Made by a program: the position numbers and the translations under genes
Notes under the pieces: generated by a model
What the model was told of the DNA's origin: nothing
Database searches by the model: none
What the model saw: the letters and a program-made list of their open reading frames with translations, nothing else
Part shown: positions 37,850 through 46,986 of the stretch, piece by piece
How positions within the stretch are numbered: position 1 is the stretch's first letter
How the letters are laid out: each line of letters opens with the position of its first letter
NCBI RefSeq assembly: GCF_025370255.1
Contig: NZ_JAMTCD010000006.1
Location: 1-64,000 of the forward strand
Length of the DNA stretch: 64,000 nucleotides
Source: Shewanella holmiensis
GTDB lineage: Bacteria > Pseudomonadota > Gammaproteobacteria > Enterobacterales > Shewanellaceae
Direction of reading: 5' to 3'

Positions 37850-40800
37850 ATGAAGCAATTTAGTGTAACTGCCCCGCCAAGTGTCAAAAAAGGCCAACAT
37901 CAGCAAATTTTAGCTACGCTTGGCGGAGTTTCCCAAGCGCTGACAGTGGCAAACTTAATTAACCAACATTCAGGCACCAGTTTGGTCGTTACCCACGACA
38001 CACCAAGTGCACTGGCATTAGAAGCCGAGTTAAGTTATTTATTGGCAAATTCATCGGTAAATGTGTGTTTATTCCCCGATCGTGAAACCTTGCCCTATGA
38101 CAGTTTTTCGCCGCATCAAGACCTGATTTCACAGCGTCTAGAATCATTAGCCCAAATCAGTCAAAGCACCCATAACGTGGTCATTGTGCCGGTGAATACC
38201 TTGATGGTGCGTTTGCCGCCCAAGTCATTTTTAACCGCTAACGTGATGATTTTGAAAAAAGGCGATATTTATAGCCTTGATCAAGTACGTCAACATCTTA
38301 CCGACACTGGCTACCACATTGTTGATCAAGTGTATGAGCATGGTGAGTTCGCTATCCGTGGTTCAATTATTGATATTTTCCCAACGGGCTCAAAACAACC
38401 TTTACGCATTGAATTATTCGATGACGAGGTTGAATCAATCCGCTTTTTTGATGTTGATACCCAACGTTCAGGCATGGCTCTTGAACATATACGCATGTTG
38501 CCTGCTAAGGAATTCCCAACAGATAGCGCTGCTATTGAAGGGTTTAGATTGCGCTATCGTCGGCGTTTTGAAGTGATATCAAAAGAAGCCGAGTCAGTTT
38601 ATCAACTGGTTAGCCGTAATCTCATGCCCGCAGGTATTGAAAATTATTTGCCATTATTTTTTGATGACAGTGCCTCGTTATTTGATTATTTACCGGAGCA
38701 AACCCAGCTTATTACCCTAGGTGATATAGAAAAAGCCTGTGAGCAACACTTAAACGAAGTGCATACCCGCTATGAAGATCGCCGCGTTGATCCACTCCGG
38801 CCATTACTTGAGCCTAAAGAGCTGTATTTATTAACAGAGCAATTGTTTGCAGCTTTTAAACCGATGCCGCGCAGTCAGTTTATTCAGACTATTGTCACGG
38901 CTGATGGCCAACAAGATACTGAATTAGTGCCTAAAACGGCCCAAATGGTAAAAGCGAAACCGATTGGTGACATCAATGCCAACCATAAGCTTAAACAGCC
39001 TATGCAGGCATTACAGGATTACAGCCAAAAGCAACCGCAAATGTTATTTGTGGCAGAATCTGAAGGTCGCCGTGAAGCACTGGTAGAGTTGCTGGGAAAA
39101 ATCGGCATAAAACCAAAATTATTCAAACATATTGATGATTACATCAGTGCTAAAGAATTTATTGGCTTAATCGTATCGCCATTATCACGAGGCTGTGAGC
39201 TAGAACTGGGTGCGAAAGGTAAAGTCAGTATCATTTGTGAAACTGAACTGTTCGGCCATCGCATTTCACAGCAACGCCGCCGTGAAAAACAAAAACAAGT
39301 CAGTTCTGATGTTTTAGTCAAAAACCTCGCCGAATTAAAAGTGGGTCAACCCATAGTGCATTTAGAGCACGGCGTTGCGCTTTACCAAGGGTTAGAAACC
39401 CTTGATACCGGCGGCTTGGTTGCAGAATACTTAAAATTAGAATATGCCGGCGGAGATAAATTATATGTCCCCGTGTCGTCATTGCATCTTATCAGCCGCT
39501 ACAGTGTTGGCAATGATGACAATACCCAACTGAATAAATTGGGTAATGAAACCTGGGCCAAAGCAAAGAAAAAAGCCATCGAGCGCATTCGTGATGTCGC
39601 CGCCGAGTTATTAGATGTCTACGCCCGTCGCCAGTCTAGACCCGGTGAAGCGTTATCTCTGGACGAAGATGAATACGCCGTTTTTGCCCAAGGTTTTCCG
39701 TTTGAAGAAACCGTCGATCAAGAAAGCGCTATTCATGCTGTGTTAGCCGATTTACAAGCGCCTATGGCGATGGACAGATTAGTCTGTGGTGATGTTGGCT
39801 TTGGTAAAACTGAAGTTGCCATGCGCGCCGCTTTTGTGGCCGTCAATGCGGGCAAGCAGGTTGTGGTATTGGTACCCACCACCCTGCTGGCTCAACAACA
39901 TTATGAAAACTTTAAGGACCGTTTTGCTGATTGGCCGATTGTGATAGAAGTCATGTCGCGTTTTAAAAGCGCCAAAGAACAAAGCCAAGTTGTTGAAGCG
40001 TTAGGCGAAGGAAAAGTGGATATTGTCATTGGCACCCACAAACTTCTGACCGCTGAAGCAAATTTTGACAATCTCGGTTTATTAATTATCGATGAAGAGC
40101 ATCGATTTGGTGTCCGCCAAAAAGAAAAAATCAAAGCCCTGCGGGCCAATGTCGATATTCTCACCTTAACCGCTACACCTATTCCGCGCACCTTGAATAT
40201 GGCTATGTCTGGTATGCGTGACTTATCGATTATTGCCACGCCACCCGCCAAACGTTTAGCAGTTAAAACCTTTGTGCGTGAGTACGATATTGCCACAGTA
40301 AGAGAAGCGATATTACGAGAGATTTTACGTGGTGGTCAGGTGTATTACTTACATAATAACGTTGAGACCATTGAAAAAGCTGCTCAAGAAATTCGTGACA
40401 TTATCCCTGAGGCGCGTGTAGTAACGGCGCATGGACAAATGCGCGAACGTGATTTAGAAAAAGTCATGTCAGACTTTTATCACCAAAGGTTTAACGTGTT
40501 GGTATGTACTACCATCATTGAAACCGGTATTGACGTGCCCAGCGCAAACACCATTTTAATCCACCGCGCTGATATGTTTGGTCTTGCCCAGTTGCATCAG
40601 TTACGTGGTCGAGTGGGTCGTTCGCATCATCAGGCATACGCCTATATGATGACGCCGCATCCCAAACGCATGACAGCAGATGCACGCAAACGGCTAGAGG
40701 CCATCGATGCTCTGGAAGATTTAGGCGCAGGTTTTTTACTTGCCACCCAGGATCTTGAAATTCGCGGTGCCGGTGAATTACTTGGTGATGAGCAAAGCGG

Positions 40801-41359
40801 ACACATCAGTAAAATCGGCTTTAGCCTGTATATGGAGATGTTAGAGTCAGCGGTTAAAGCGCTCAAAGAAGGTAAAGAGCCATCATTGGCTTACATGATG
40901 AATGCCATTTGCGACATAGATTTGCGTATTGCGGCCTTGCTACCTGAAGATTATGTCAGTGACGTTAATATGCGTTTGTCATTGTACAAACGTATTGCTA
41001 ATTGCGATTCTGAACGAATGATTGATGAACTAAAAGTAGAGTTTATCGATCGTTTCGGGATGCTGCCCGACCCCACCCGTAATTTAATGGATATCACCTT
41101 ATACAAACATCAAGCAACCGAGCTGGGATTACAGCGAATTGAGATGCATGCAAAAGGTGGCAGCATTGAATTTGGGCCACAACATAAAGTCGATCCCATG
41201 TTTATCATCGATTTATTGCAAAAGCAGCCACAAATCTATCGAATGGATGGGCCAAATAAGTTAAAGTTCACCATTCCAGCTGAAACAAGTAAAGAGCGAC
41301 TCGGATTGTTAAAAACCTTACTTGAACAGCTTGCTAAACATCAAACTGGAGAGCAATAG
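37850..41359 (+). CDS. mfd: Transcription-repair coupling factor
   Basis: Mfd removes RNA polymerase stalled at lesions and recruits UvrA. The 1169-residue protein has the UvrB-like N-terminal modules (LFPDRETLPYDSFSPH, IRGSIIDIFPTGS), the RNA-polymerase interaction domain (VHLEHGVALYQGLETL, about 500-560) and the RecG-like translocase with Walker A CGDVGFGKTEVAMRAA, DEEHRFGV and the TRG region (GRVGRSHHQAYAYMMT). The length is close to E. coli (1148). Its stop overlaps the csiV GTG start by one base. Confidence 0.98.
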   Translation: MKQFSVTAPPSVKKGQHQQILATLGGVSQALTVANLINQHSGTSLVVTHDTPSALALEAELSYLLANSSVNVCLFPDRETLPYDSFSPHQDLISQRLESLAQISQSTHNVVIVPVNTLMVRLPPKSFLTANVMILKKGDIYSLDQVRQHLTDTGYHIVDQVYEHGEFAIRGSIIDIFPTGSKQPLRIELFDDEVESIRFFDVDTQRSGMALEHIRMLPAKEFPTDSAAIEGFRLRYRRRFEVISKEAESVYQLVSRNLMPAGIENYLPLFFDDSASLFDYLPEQTQLITLGDIEKACEQHLNEVHTRYEDRRVDPLRPLLEPKELYLLTEQLFAAFKPMPRSQFIQTIVTADGQQDTELVPKTAQMVKAKPIGDINANHKLKQPMQALQDYSQKQPQMLFVAESEGRREALVELLGKIGIKPKLFKHIDDYISAKEFIGLIVSPLSRGCELELGAKGKVSIICETELFGHRISQQRRREKQKQVSSDVLVKNLAELKVGQPIVHLEHGVALYQGLETLDTGGLVAEYLKLEYAGGDKLYVPVSSLHLISRYSVGNDDNTQLNKLGNETWAKAKKKAIERIRDVAAELLDVYARRQSRPGEALSLDEDEYAVFAQGFPFEETVDQESAIHAVLADLQAPMAMDRLVCGDVGFGKTEVAMRAAFVAVNAGKQVVVLVPTTLLAQQHYENFKDRFADWPIVIEVMSRFKSAKEQSQVVEALGEGKVDIVIGTHKLLTAEANFDNLGLLIIDEEHRFGVRQKEKIKALRANVDILTLTATPIPRTLNMAMSGMRDLSIIATPPAKRLAVKTFVREYDIATVREAILREILRGGQVYYLHNNVETIEKAAQEIRDIIPEARVVTAHGQMRERDLEKVMSDFYHQRFNVLVCTTIIETGIDVPSANTILIHRADMFGLAQLHQLRGRVGRSHHQAYAYMMTPHPKRMTADARKRLEAIDALEDLGAGFLLATQDLEIRGAGELLGDEQSGHISKIGFSLYMEMLESAVKALKEGKEPSLAYMMNAICDIDLRIAALLPEDYVSDVNMRLSLYKRIANCDSERMIDELKVEFIDRFGMLPDPTRNLMDITLYKHQATELGLQRIEMHAKGGSIEFGPQHKVDPMFIIDLLQKQPQIYRMDGPNKLKFTIPAETSKERLGLLKTLLEQLAKHQTGEQ

Positions 41360-42402
41360 TGCTTCGTAAAATAGTGATAGCAATGACAGCGCTTGGTGCG
41401 CTGTCTATGTCAGTTCAAGCCAAGGCGGATTCTTGGTTTGAAGTAGAAGTGTTTATATTTGAGCGTGACAGCCAATCATTAGAGCAATGGATCAACACTC
41501 CTGCGCCACAAATTAATGATCGTGCAATCGACTTTATCACGCCGTTGATCAGCACCGACATCACTGGCGTAGCCGCAGGCTTAAGCGGTTGCACCTCGAA
41601 TGATTGGTCTACTGAATTAACCCCAGATTGTAATGATCCGTTAACCAGTAGCACGGTTCGCAGTCATCCAAGTCAGGTTCCCGTTGAAGTTGCTGCATCA
41701 AGTCCGCAACAGGCGTACTTGAACCAAGGCCCAGTGCTATTAGCGCAAAGCCAAAGCCGATTTAAAGACATTATCAGAACCGTTAACCGCGAACGTAACG
41801 TAAAGCCGATTGTGCATTTAACCTGGCAGCAAAATATGCAATCAAAACGTTACGCCAAAGCAGTGCGTATTTTTGGTGGTAAAGATTATTCTAAGCAATT
41901 TGACTACCACGGGCAGCAAGTTAGCAACCAAAGTAATAATGCCCCTTCGAATCAATTATCAATGAGTGATTATTCAACGTTAGGTAATATGATGCAAACC
42001 GAGCAAGTTAACCCCGTATGGGAGCTTGATGGCACAATCAACATTTACTTAAGTCACTATTTATATATCGAAAATAACTTAGCATTGCGTAAGCCGACAC
42101 AAAAGCTTGTTGAGTCTAATCGCAGTGAGTTTAATCAATTCGATGCAGTGAATACCCAAATTGAAAAGACCATGCAGCCTTTTCTACAGGCGATCCCTTT
42201 AACCCAAAATCGTCGCGTTCGTAGCGGTGAAATCCATTATTTTGATCACCCGCAAATGGGTATTGTGATGCAAATCAGAAAAATGCCTCAACCCACCATG
42301 GTAAAACCGATTGATTTAGGTGAGCCAACACCGCAAAGCCTGCCACAATCTGAGCCATCACAAGCGATTCAATCAGGTGTGATCCAACCTTATTCTCAGT
42401 AA
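41359..42402 (+). CDS. csiV: CsiV family protein
   Basis: The 347-residue protein has a signal peptide (MLRKIVIAMTALGALSMSVQAKA) and the family start DSWFEVEVFIFERDS. In Vibrio CsiV is a periplasmic protein that binds peptidoglycan and is needed to activate VgrS/D-amino-acid response; I infer a similar envelope role here only by family. The C-terminal half carries YLHIYLSHYLYIENNLALR-type strands (INIYLSHYLYIENNLALR) and a Pro/Gln-rich end. Translation starts at GTG 41359 behind GGAGAG. It is the third gene of the pilZ-like/mfd/csiV unit. Confidence 0.87.
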   Translation: MLRKIVIAMTALGALSMSVQAKADSWFEVEVFIFERDSQSLEQWINTPAPQINDRAIDFITPLISTDITGVAAGLSGCTSNDWSTELTPDCNDPLTSSTVRSHPSQVPVEVAASSPQQAYLNQGPVLLAQSQSRFKDIIRTVNRERNVKPIVHLTWQQNMQSKRYAKAVRIFGGKDYSKQFDYHGQQVSNQSNNAPSNQLSMSDYSTLGNMMQTEQVNPVWELDGTINIYLSHYLYIENNLALRKPTQKLVESNRSEFNQFDAVNTQIEKTMQPFLQAIPLTQNRRVRSGEIHYFDHPQMGIVMQIRKMPQPTMVKPIDLGEPTPQSLPQSEPSQAIQSGVIQPYSQ

Positions 42403-42424
42403 AGTGAACAAGTAGTTGAAAATG

Positions 42425-42451
42425 AAACCGGGGGCATTCTCCGGTTTTTTT
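42425..42451 (+). terminator. Terminator of mfd-csiV
   Basis: AAACCGG pairs with CCGGTTT around GGGCATTCT, with seven Ts. It lies 22 bases after the csiV stop codon. Confidence 0.85.
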
Positions 42452-42535
42452 ATACGTAAATTCCATTGCCGTAATTGAAACAATAATGATTAATACTACA
42501 AAACCACGTTCTTATTTGGCATTTTATTGAGGGAA

Positions 42536-42563
42536 TAAAAAAGCGGCTATCAAAGATAGCCGC
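42536..42563 (-). terminator. Orphan leftward terminator
   Basis: GCGGCTATC and GATAGCCGC form a nine-base stem with AAA as loop; on the minus strand it is followed by TTTTTT. The nearest leftward gene, nagZ, ends 500 bases upstream (43064), so the terminator may end a long 3' region or a separate small transcript. Confidence 0.75.
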
Positions 42564-43063
42564 CTGCAAAAATTGCATAAAACAGTAAAAATATGACATT
42601 AAAGATAGCACTCGAATCGCATTTCAAATGCTAGCTGTATCAATTTGTATCACGACAGTTCGTTTTTTGCCATCTTTAGCCTTTTTTGCCTTGCCAAATG
42701 CTGTAAAAACAAACAAAACACTCACTTTTAGCACTAGTTTAGCTGTTAATGTTACTGTCAGTACGAATCAAAAGCCTTTATAAAGAGGTTAAAACGGCTC
42801 AAGTAAAAGAATATCCAATACTTCAGATTAAAAACCGCTCACAAACTAAATAACCCCAACGTGGGTTGAGATCTGCTCAATAAGATGAATTCAATCAATT
42901 TAGCTAATCTCGTAGCAAACTTATCATTCGTTTTTGAAAACAAAGCACATCAACACATTCATAGCTGGCCTATTGCACGTTAATTAAATGCAGCTAACAA
43001 GACAAGTGACTGTTTGGTAAATATTTATTATTCCATTTTGAAGTTAAACGTCCATAACAAGCA
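42564..43063. other. 500-bp gene-poor stretch between nagZ and a leftward terminator
   Basis: No named gene. On the minus strand an open frame of about 48 codons ends at the TGA at 42624-42626; it has GTG/TTG starts only (42734, 42725, 42716) and reads ...VLFVFTAFGKAKKAKDG followed by RTVVIQIDTASI. CCCAACGTGGG near 42863-42873 is a short palindrome. I cannot decide between a small gene, an sRNA and an untranslated 3' end of nagZ. Confidence 0.35.
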
Positions 43064-44080
43064 TTAAACTGACTGATGAATGAGCTTGGCCGTTTCAATC
43101 GCTTTAAGCCAGCGTGCTTGCTGTTCTAAGGCATTCACCACGGTTAATGGCTGAGGTTTTAAACTCATGGCATTTGCTACGGGTGGCGTAGTTGGCCAAA
43201 CAAACTGCGCCAATAATGCGTCAACGCCAACGGGATCATTACAGACTAATATCATATCGCAGCCCGCATTCAGTGCCGCTTGGGCACGACCTAAATAGTC
43301 ACCAGCAAAACTGGCGCCTTTCATCCCTAAGTCATCTGAAAAAATAACCCCTTTAAAACCTAAACGCTGACGTAAAACATCTTGCAACCAGTAACGTGAA
43401 AATCCAGCAGGATTTGGATCTACTTTATCGTAGATAACATGGGCTGGCATAACACCATTTAATTGCTCTTTTGAGATCAAACTGACAAATGGCTGCATAT
43501 CAAAGGCTTCAATTTCGGCTTGGCTTCGACTGTCTACTGGCATCGCAATATGCGAATCAGCCGCCACACTGCCATGACCAGGGAAATGCTTGCCTACCGC
43601 GGCCATACCGGCGTCTTCCATACCGCTAATAAACGCCGCCGCTAAAGTGGTCACTTCATCAGGATTAGGACTAAAACTGCGTTTACCTATCACTTCACTT
43701 ATACCATTTACATCTAAGACTGGTGCAAAGCTTAGGTCAATATCACAAGCAAGTAATTCTACCGCCATCAAAAAACCACACTCTTTAGCCCACAGTTTTG
43801 CTAATGTAATGTCGCCATTTGCGGCAGGTAAAATATCGCCCATTGCAGGAATATGAGTGAAGCCATCTTTGAATCTTTGTACTCGCCCACCTTCATGATC
43901 CACGGCGATAAGTAGCTCAGGCCTAATGCCTCGAACCTGTTTAACTAGATCAACTAACTGGTCTTTATTAGAAAAATTGCGGCTAAAAAGGATTATCCCT
44001 CCTACTTGGGGATGTTGAAGTTGTACCGCTTCGAGATCTGATACCGTTAATCCCGCAAGATCCATCATTAAATAGCTCAA
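43064..44080 (-). CDS. nagZ: Beta-N-acetylhexosaminidase
   Basis: NagZ removes GlcNAc from anhydromuropeptides in peptidoglycan recycling. The 338-residue TIM-barrel GH3 protein has [13 protein letters not shown], the catalytic loop [19 protein letters not shown] (with the acid/base histidine) and the nucleophile-containing [12 protein letters not shown]. The length agrees with E. coli NagZ (341). It diverges from sdaA; the 299-base interval between them holds a TCACT/AGTGA inverted repeat (about 44286-44302) and no obvious operator. Confidence 0.97.
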   Translation of the reverse strand: MSYLMMDLAGLTVSDLEAVQLQHPQVGGIILFSRNFSNKDQLVDLVKQVRGIRPELLIAVDHEGGRVQRFKDGFTHIPAMGDILPAANGDITLAKLWAKECGFLMAVELLACDIDLSFAPVLDVNGISEVIGKRSFSPNPDEVTTLAAAFISGMEDAGMAAVGKHFPGHGSVAADSHIAMPVDSRSQAEIEAFDMQPFVSLISKEQLNGVMPAHVIYDKVDPNPAGFSRYWLQDVLRQRLGFKGVIFSDDLGMKGASFAGDYLGRAQAALNAGCDMILVCNDPVGVDALLAQFVWPTTPPVANAMSLKPQPLTVVNALEQQARWLKAIETAKLIHQSV

Positions 44081-44379
44081 TCGACTACCTCTAATTTTTT
44101 AGCCTAAAACCATTGATGTATAAGTCAGGCTAATCTGAAATAAATGCATAAAAAAAACTAATGAACAGTACAATTAAAAACTGTGGGATACTCTTAAAAG
44201 AACTGAGTATTTCAACACAAAGCAGCTCATTGTCTTACGTTTGTGAGATGTAAAACAAATCAGTTCACGATCGTCTATAGTGAAATCACTCAGCGACAGT
44301 GAATCGATATATTTAGTTGAGCGATGATAATACTCTCAAATAACTAAAACAATAAACGACCTAATAAAGGCTACATATT

Positions 44380-45756
44380 ATGATCAGCGTTTTTGACATG
44401 TTCAAAATTGGCATCGGCCCATCAAGCTCCCACACCGTCGGACCAATGAAAGCCGGTAAAATCTTTATGGACAAATTAGCAGAACAAAACCTGCTAGACA
44501 GTACCGATGAACTTCAATCCGAATTATTTGGTTCTTTAGGTCAAACCGGTAAAGGTCATGGTACCGGAAAAGCCGTTATTTTAGGGTTAATGGGTGAAGA
44601 TCCAGAAACCGTTGATACCGATACCATTGATGCCATTTTAGAAGCCGCTTCTAAGGATCAACAGCTAAAGTTAGCCGATGGCCGCTATGTTAAATTTACC
44701 CGTGAAGATGGTGTCACTTATCATCGCCGCAAAACGTTACCTGCCCATGCCAATGCCATGACACTGTATGCATTGTCTAAAGGCGAAATCATTTATCAAC
44801 GCACCTATTATTCGGTCGGTGGTGGTTTTATTCTTGATGAAGATGAAATTACTCAGCGCAACGCATCACCTGCAACACCGATTAAACAAGCTCCTTTTGA
44901 TTTTCATAGTGCCGCGCAGCTACTAGAACTTTGCTGCGAAAATGGCTTAAGTATTTCATCGTTGATGATGGCCAATGAACTTAGCATCGCAACCGAAGAT
45001 GAAGTTAAGCAAGGCCTATGGAATATTTGGCAAACCATGAAAACCTGCGTCGAACGTGGTTATCAAAAAGAAGGTATTTTGCCCGGTGGACTTAAACTAC
45101 GTCGCCGCGCGCCTTCTTTACACCGCCGTTTAAAAGCAGAAGGACGCAATAACACCGATCCATTAACGGCCATGGATTGGGTTGATTTATTCGCCCTGTC
45201 TGTCAATGAGCAAAATGCAGCAGGCGATCGCGTAGTTACGGCGCCAACCAACGGGGCAGCAGGAATTATTCCAGCCGTTTTATGTTACTACGATATGTTC
45301 GTGCAAGAAGTGGATATCGATGTTTGCAGTCGCTACTTACTCACCGCTGCAGCTATTGGTATTTTGTACAAGAAAAATGCCTCAATTTCAGGTGCAGAGG
45401 TCGGTTGCCAAGGTGAAGTTGGCGTGGCCTGTTCTATGGCTGCGGGAGCGCTCACTGAGATTATGGGCGGCACAGTCGAGCATGTAGAAAATGCCGCAGA
45501 AATTGGCATGGAACATAACTTAGGTTTAACTTGCGATCCTGTTGGCGGCCTAGTTCAAGTGCCTTGTATTGAGCGTAACGCTATGGGCGCAGTCAAAGCC
45601 ATTAATGCTTCACGTATGGCATTACGCGGAGACGGTAACCATAAGGTGTCACTCGATAAAGTGATCAAAACCATGATGGACACAGGCAAAGACATGCGCA
45701 GTAAGTATAAAGAAACCGCTAAAGGTGGCCTTGCGGTAAACATTGTAGAGTGTTAA
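44380..45756 (+). CDS. sdaA: L-serine ammonia-lyase (4Fe-4S type)
   Basis: This enzyme deaminates L-serine to pyruvate and ammonia with an oxygen-sensitive [4Fe-4S] cluster. The 458-residue protein starts MISVFDMFKIGIGPSSSHTVGPM, typical of the one-chain type, and has the cluster cysteines in GCQGEVGVACSMAAG and TCDPVGGLVQVPCIERNAMG. AAAGG precedes the ATG. E. coli has two or three paralogues (SdaA, SdaB, TdcG); the choice of symbol is conventional. Single gene with its own terminator. Confidence 0.95.
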   Translation: MISVFDMFKIGIGPSSSHTVGPMKAGKIFMDKLAEQNLLDSTDELQSELFGSLGQTGKGHGTGKAVILGLMGEDPETVDTDTIDAILEAASKDQQLKLADGRYVKFTREDGVTYHRRKTLPAHANAMTLYALSKGEIIYQRTYYSVGGGFILDEDEITQRNASPATPIKQAPFDFHSAAQLLELCCENGLSISSLMMANELSIATEDEVKQGLWNIWQTMKTCVERGYQKEGILPGGLKLRRRAPSLHRRLKAEGRNNTDPLTAMDWVDLFALSVNEQNAAGDRVVTAPTNGAAGIIPAVLCYYDMFVQEVDIDVCSRYLLTAAAIGILYKKNASISGAEVGCQGEVGVACSMAAGALTEIMGGTVEHVENAAEIGMEHNLGLTCDPVGGLVQVPCIERNAMGAVKAINASRMALRGDGNHKVSLDKVIKTMMDTGKDMRSKYKETAKGGLAVNIVEC

Positions 45757-45781
45757 ATCTTGTTGATTGATTAATCATTAA

Positions 45782-45816
45782 ATAAAGCCAACCCTCACAG
45801 GTTGGCTTTATTGTTT
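45782..45816 (+). terminator. Terminator of sdaA
   Basis: ATAAAGCCAACC pairs with GGTTGGCTTTAT over 12 bases with a six-base loop, followed by TGTTTT. Confidence 0.9.
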
Positions 45817-45954
45817 TATGCTTCATACACTTGATATTTTTAAGTTTTCAGCATAGAAATTGAATTTTGTTCAGAAACCGCTCATATGACACACTTCACC
45901 CATAACAATGATATAAGATAAGCAAAGTTAATGATTAAAGGACAATACAGCAGC

Positions 45955-46701
45955 ATGAAAAATATTATCTGTGATATCGATGGCGTTTTACTGCACGATA
46001 ATAAACTGATCCCAGGCAGCGATAAGTTTATTCACCGTATCCTTGAACAAGGTAACCCACTGGTTATCTTAACCAACTACCCAGTACAAACGGGTAAAGA
46101 TTTGCAAAATCGTCTTGGCGCAGCAGGGATCAATGTCCCAGAGAACTGTTTTTACACTTCAGCCATGGCCACTGCAGATTTTTTGAAGCATCAAAAAGGC
46201 ACAAAAGCTTTCGTTATCGGCGAAGGTGCCCTCACCCATGAGCTTTACAATGCAGGTTTTACTATCACTGATATCAATCCTGACTTTGTGATTGTTGGCG
46301 AAACCCGCTCGTACAATTGGGATATGATCCATAAAGCGGCGCGTTTTGTCGCGGGTGGAGCACGGTTTATTGCCACTAACCCCGATACTAATGGCCCGGG
46401 ATACAGTCCAGCCTGCGGCGCATTATGCGCCCCCATTGAACGTATCACCGGAAAAATGCCTTTTTATGTCGGTAAACCCTCCAGTTGGATTATCCGCTCT
46501 GCGTTAAATCACATACAGGGGCATTCAGAAAACACCGTTATTATTGGCGATAATATGCGCACCGATATTTTGGCTGGATTCCAAGCGGGTTTAGAAACCA
46601 TTTTGGTTACCAGTGGTGTCAGTCAAATGGCTGACATAGATAAAGAACCCTTTAGACCAAACCATGTGTTTGCCTGCGCCGGTGACATTGATGTTATTTA
46701 A
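45955..46701 (+). CDS. nagD: HAD-IIA nucleotidase, NagD (UMP phosphatase)
   Basis: NagD is a HAD-family phosphatase acting on UMP and other nucleotides. The 248-residue protein begins MKNIICDIDGVLLHDNK (nucleophile aspartate in DIDGVL), with motif II LTNYP, cap residues, and VGKPSSWIIR plus IGDNMRTDILAGFQAGLETILVTSG. It matches E. coli NagD closely in these motifs and length (250). ATG 45955 is preferred; an ATG at 45931 would add eight residues. AAAGGA is 14 bases upstream of 45955, so the start is not certain. Confidence 0.94.
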   Translation: MKNIICDIDGVLLHDNKLIPGSDKFIHRILEQGNPLVILTNYPVQTGKDLQNRLGAAGINVPENCFYTSAMATADFLKHQKGTKAFVIGEGALTHELYNAGFTITDINPDFVIVGETRSYNWDMIHKAARFVAGGARFIATNPDTNGPGYSPACGALCAPIERITGKMPFYVGKPSSWIIRSALNHIQGHSENTVIIGDNMRTDILAGFQAGLETILVTSGVSQMADIDKEPFRPNHVFACAGDIDVI

Positions 46702-46897
46702 GCTCAGCAATTTATAAGCACAATCTCGCGACCTAAGACGTCACGGCAAACATGTTCTTTGCACTCGCAATAAGGCTAACCACCCACCCATTGTAAGATT
46801 TGGTCACTGAACAATAACGTCATTAGCGCGGTAAAGACGGTTTAATATCCAATTAGTCTCGCGCACTGGGGTTATTTACATTAGGTAACATATTTTC

Positions 46898-46928
46898 AAG
46901 CCTGCACACTTGTTATCAAGTGCAGGCT
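46898..46928. terminator. Bulged hairpin after nagD
   Basis: AAGCCTGC pairs with GCAGGCTT and an inner ACTTG/CAAGT stem with a TTAT loop stacks on it, with a two-base bulge. No long T-run follows, so it is a possible terminator or other RNA element in the 285-base gap. Confidence 0.5.
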
Positions 46929-46986
46929 TGCTTCATTATGCTCACCCAACAGTAACAAACAACAAACAATAATAATTGGAATACTG

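Noticed and set aside
44220-44310. Possible CRP-like site upstream of sdaA
   Set aside because: TGTGAGATGTAAAACAAATCA lacks the second half-site TCACA at the required spacing.
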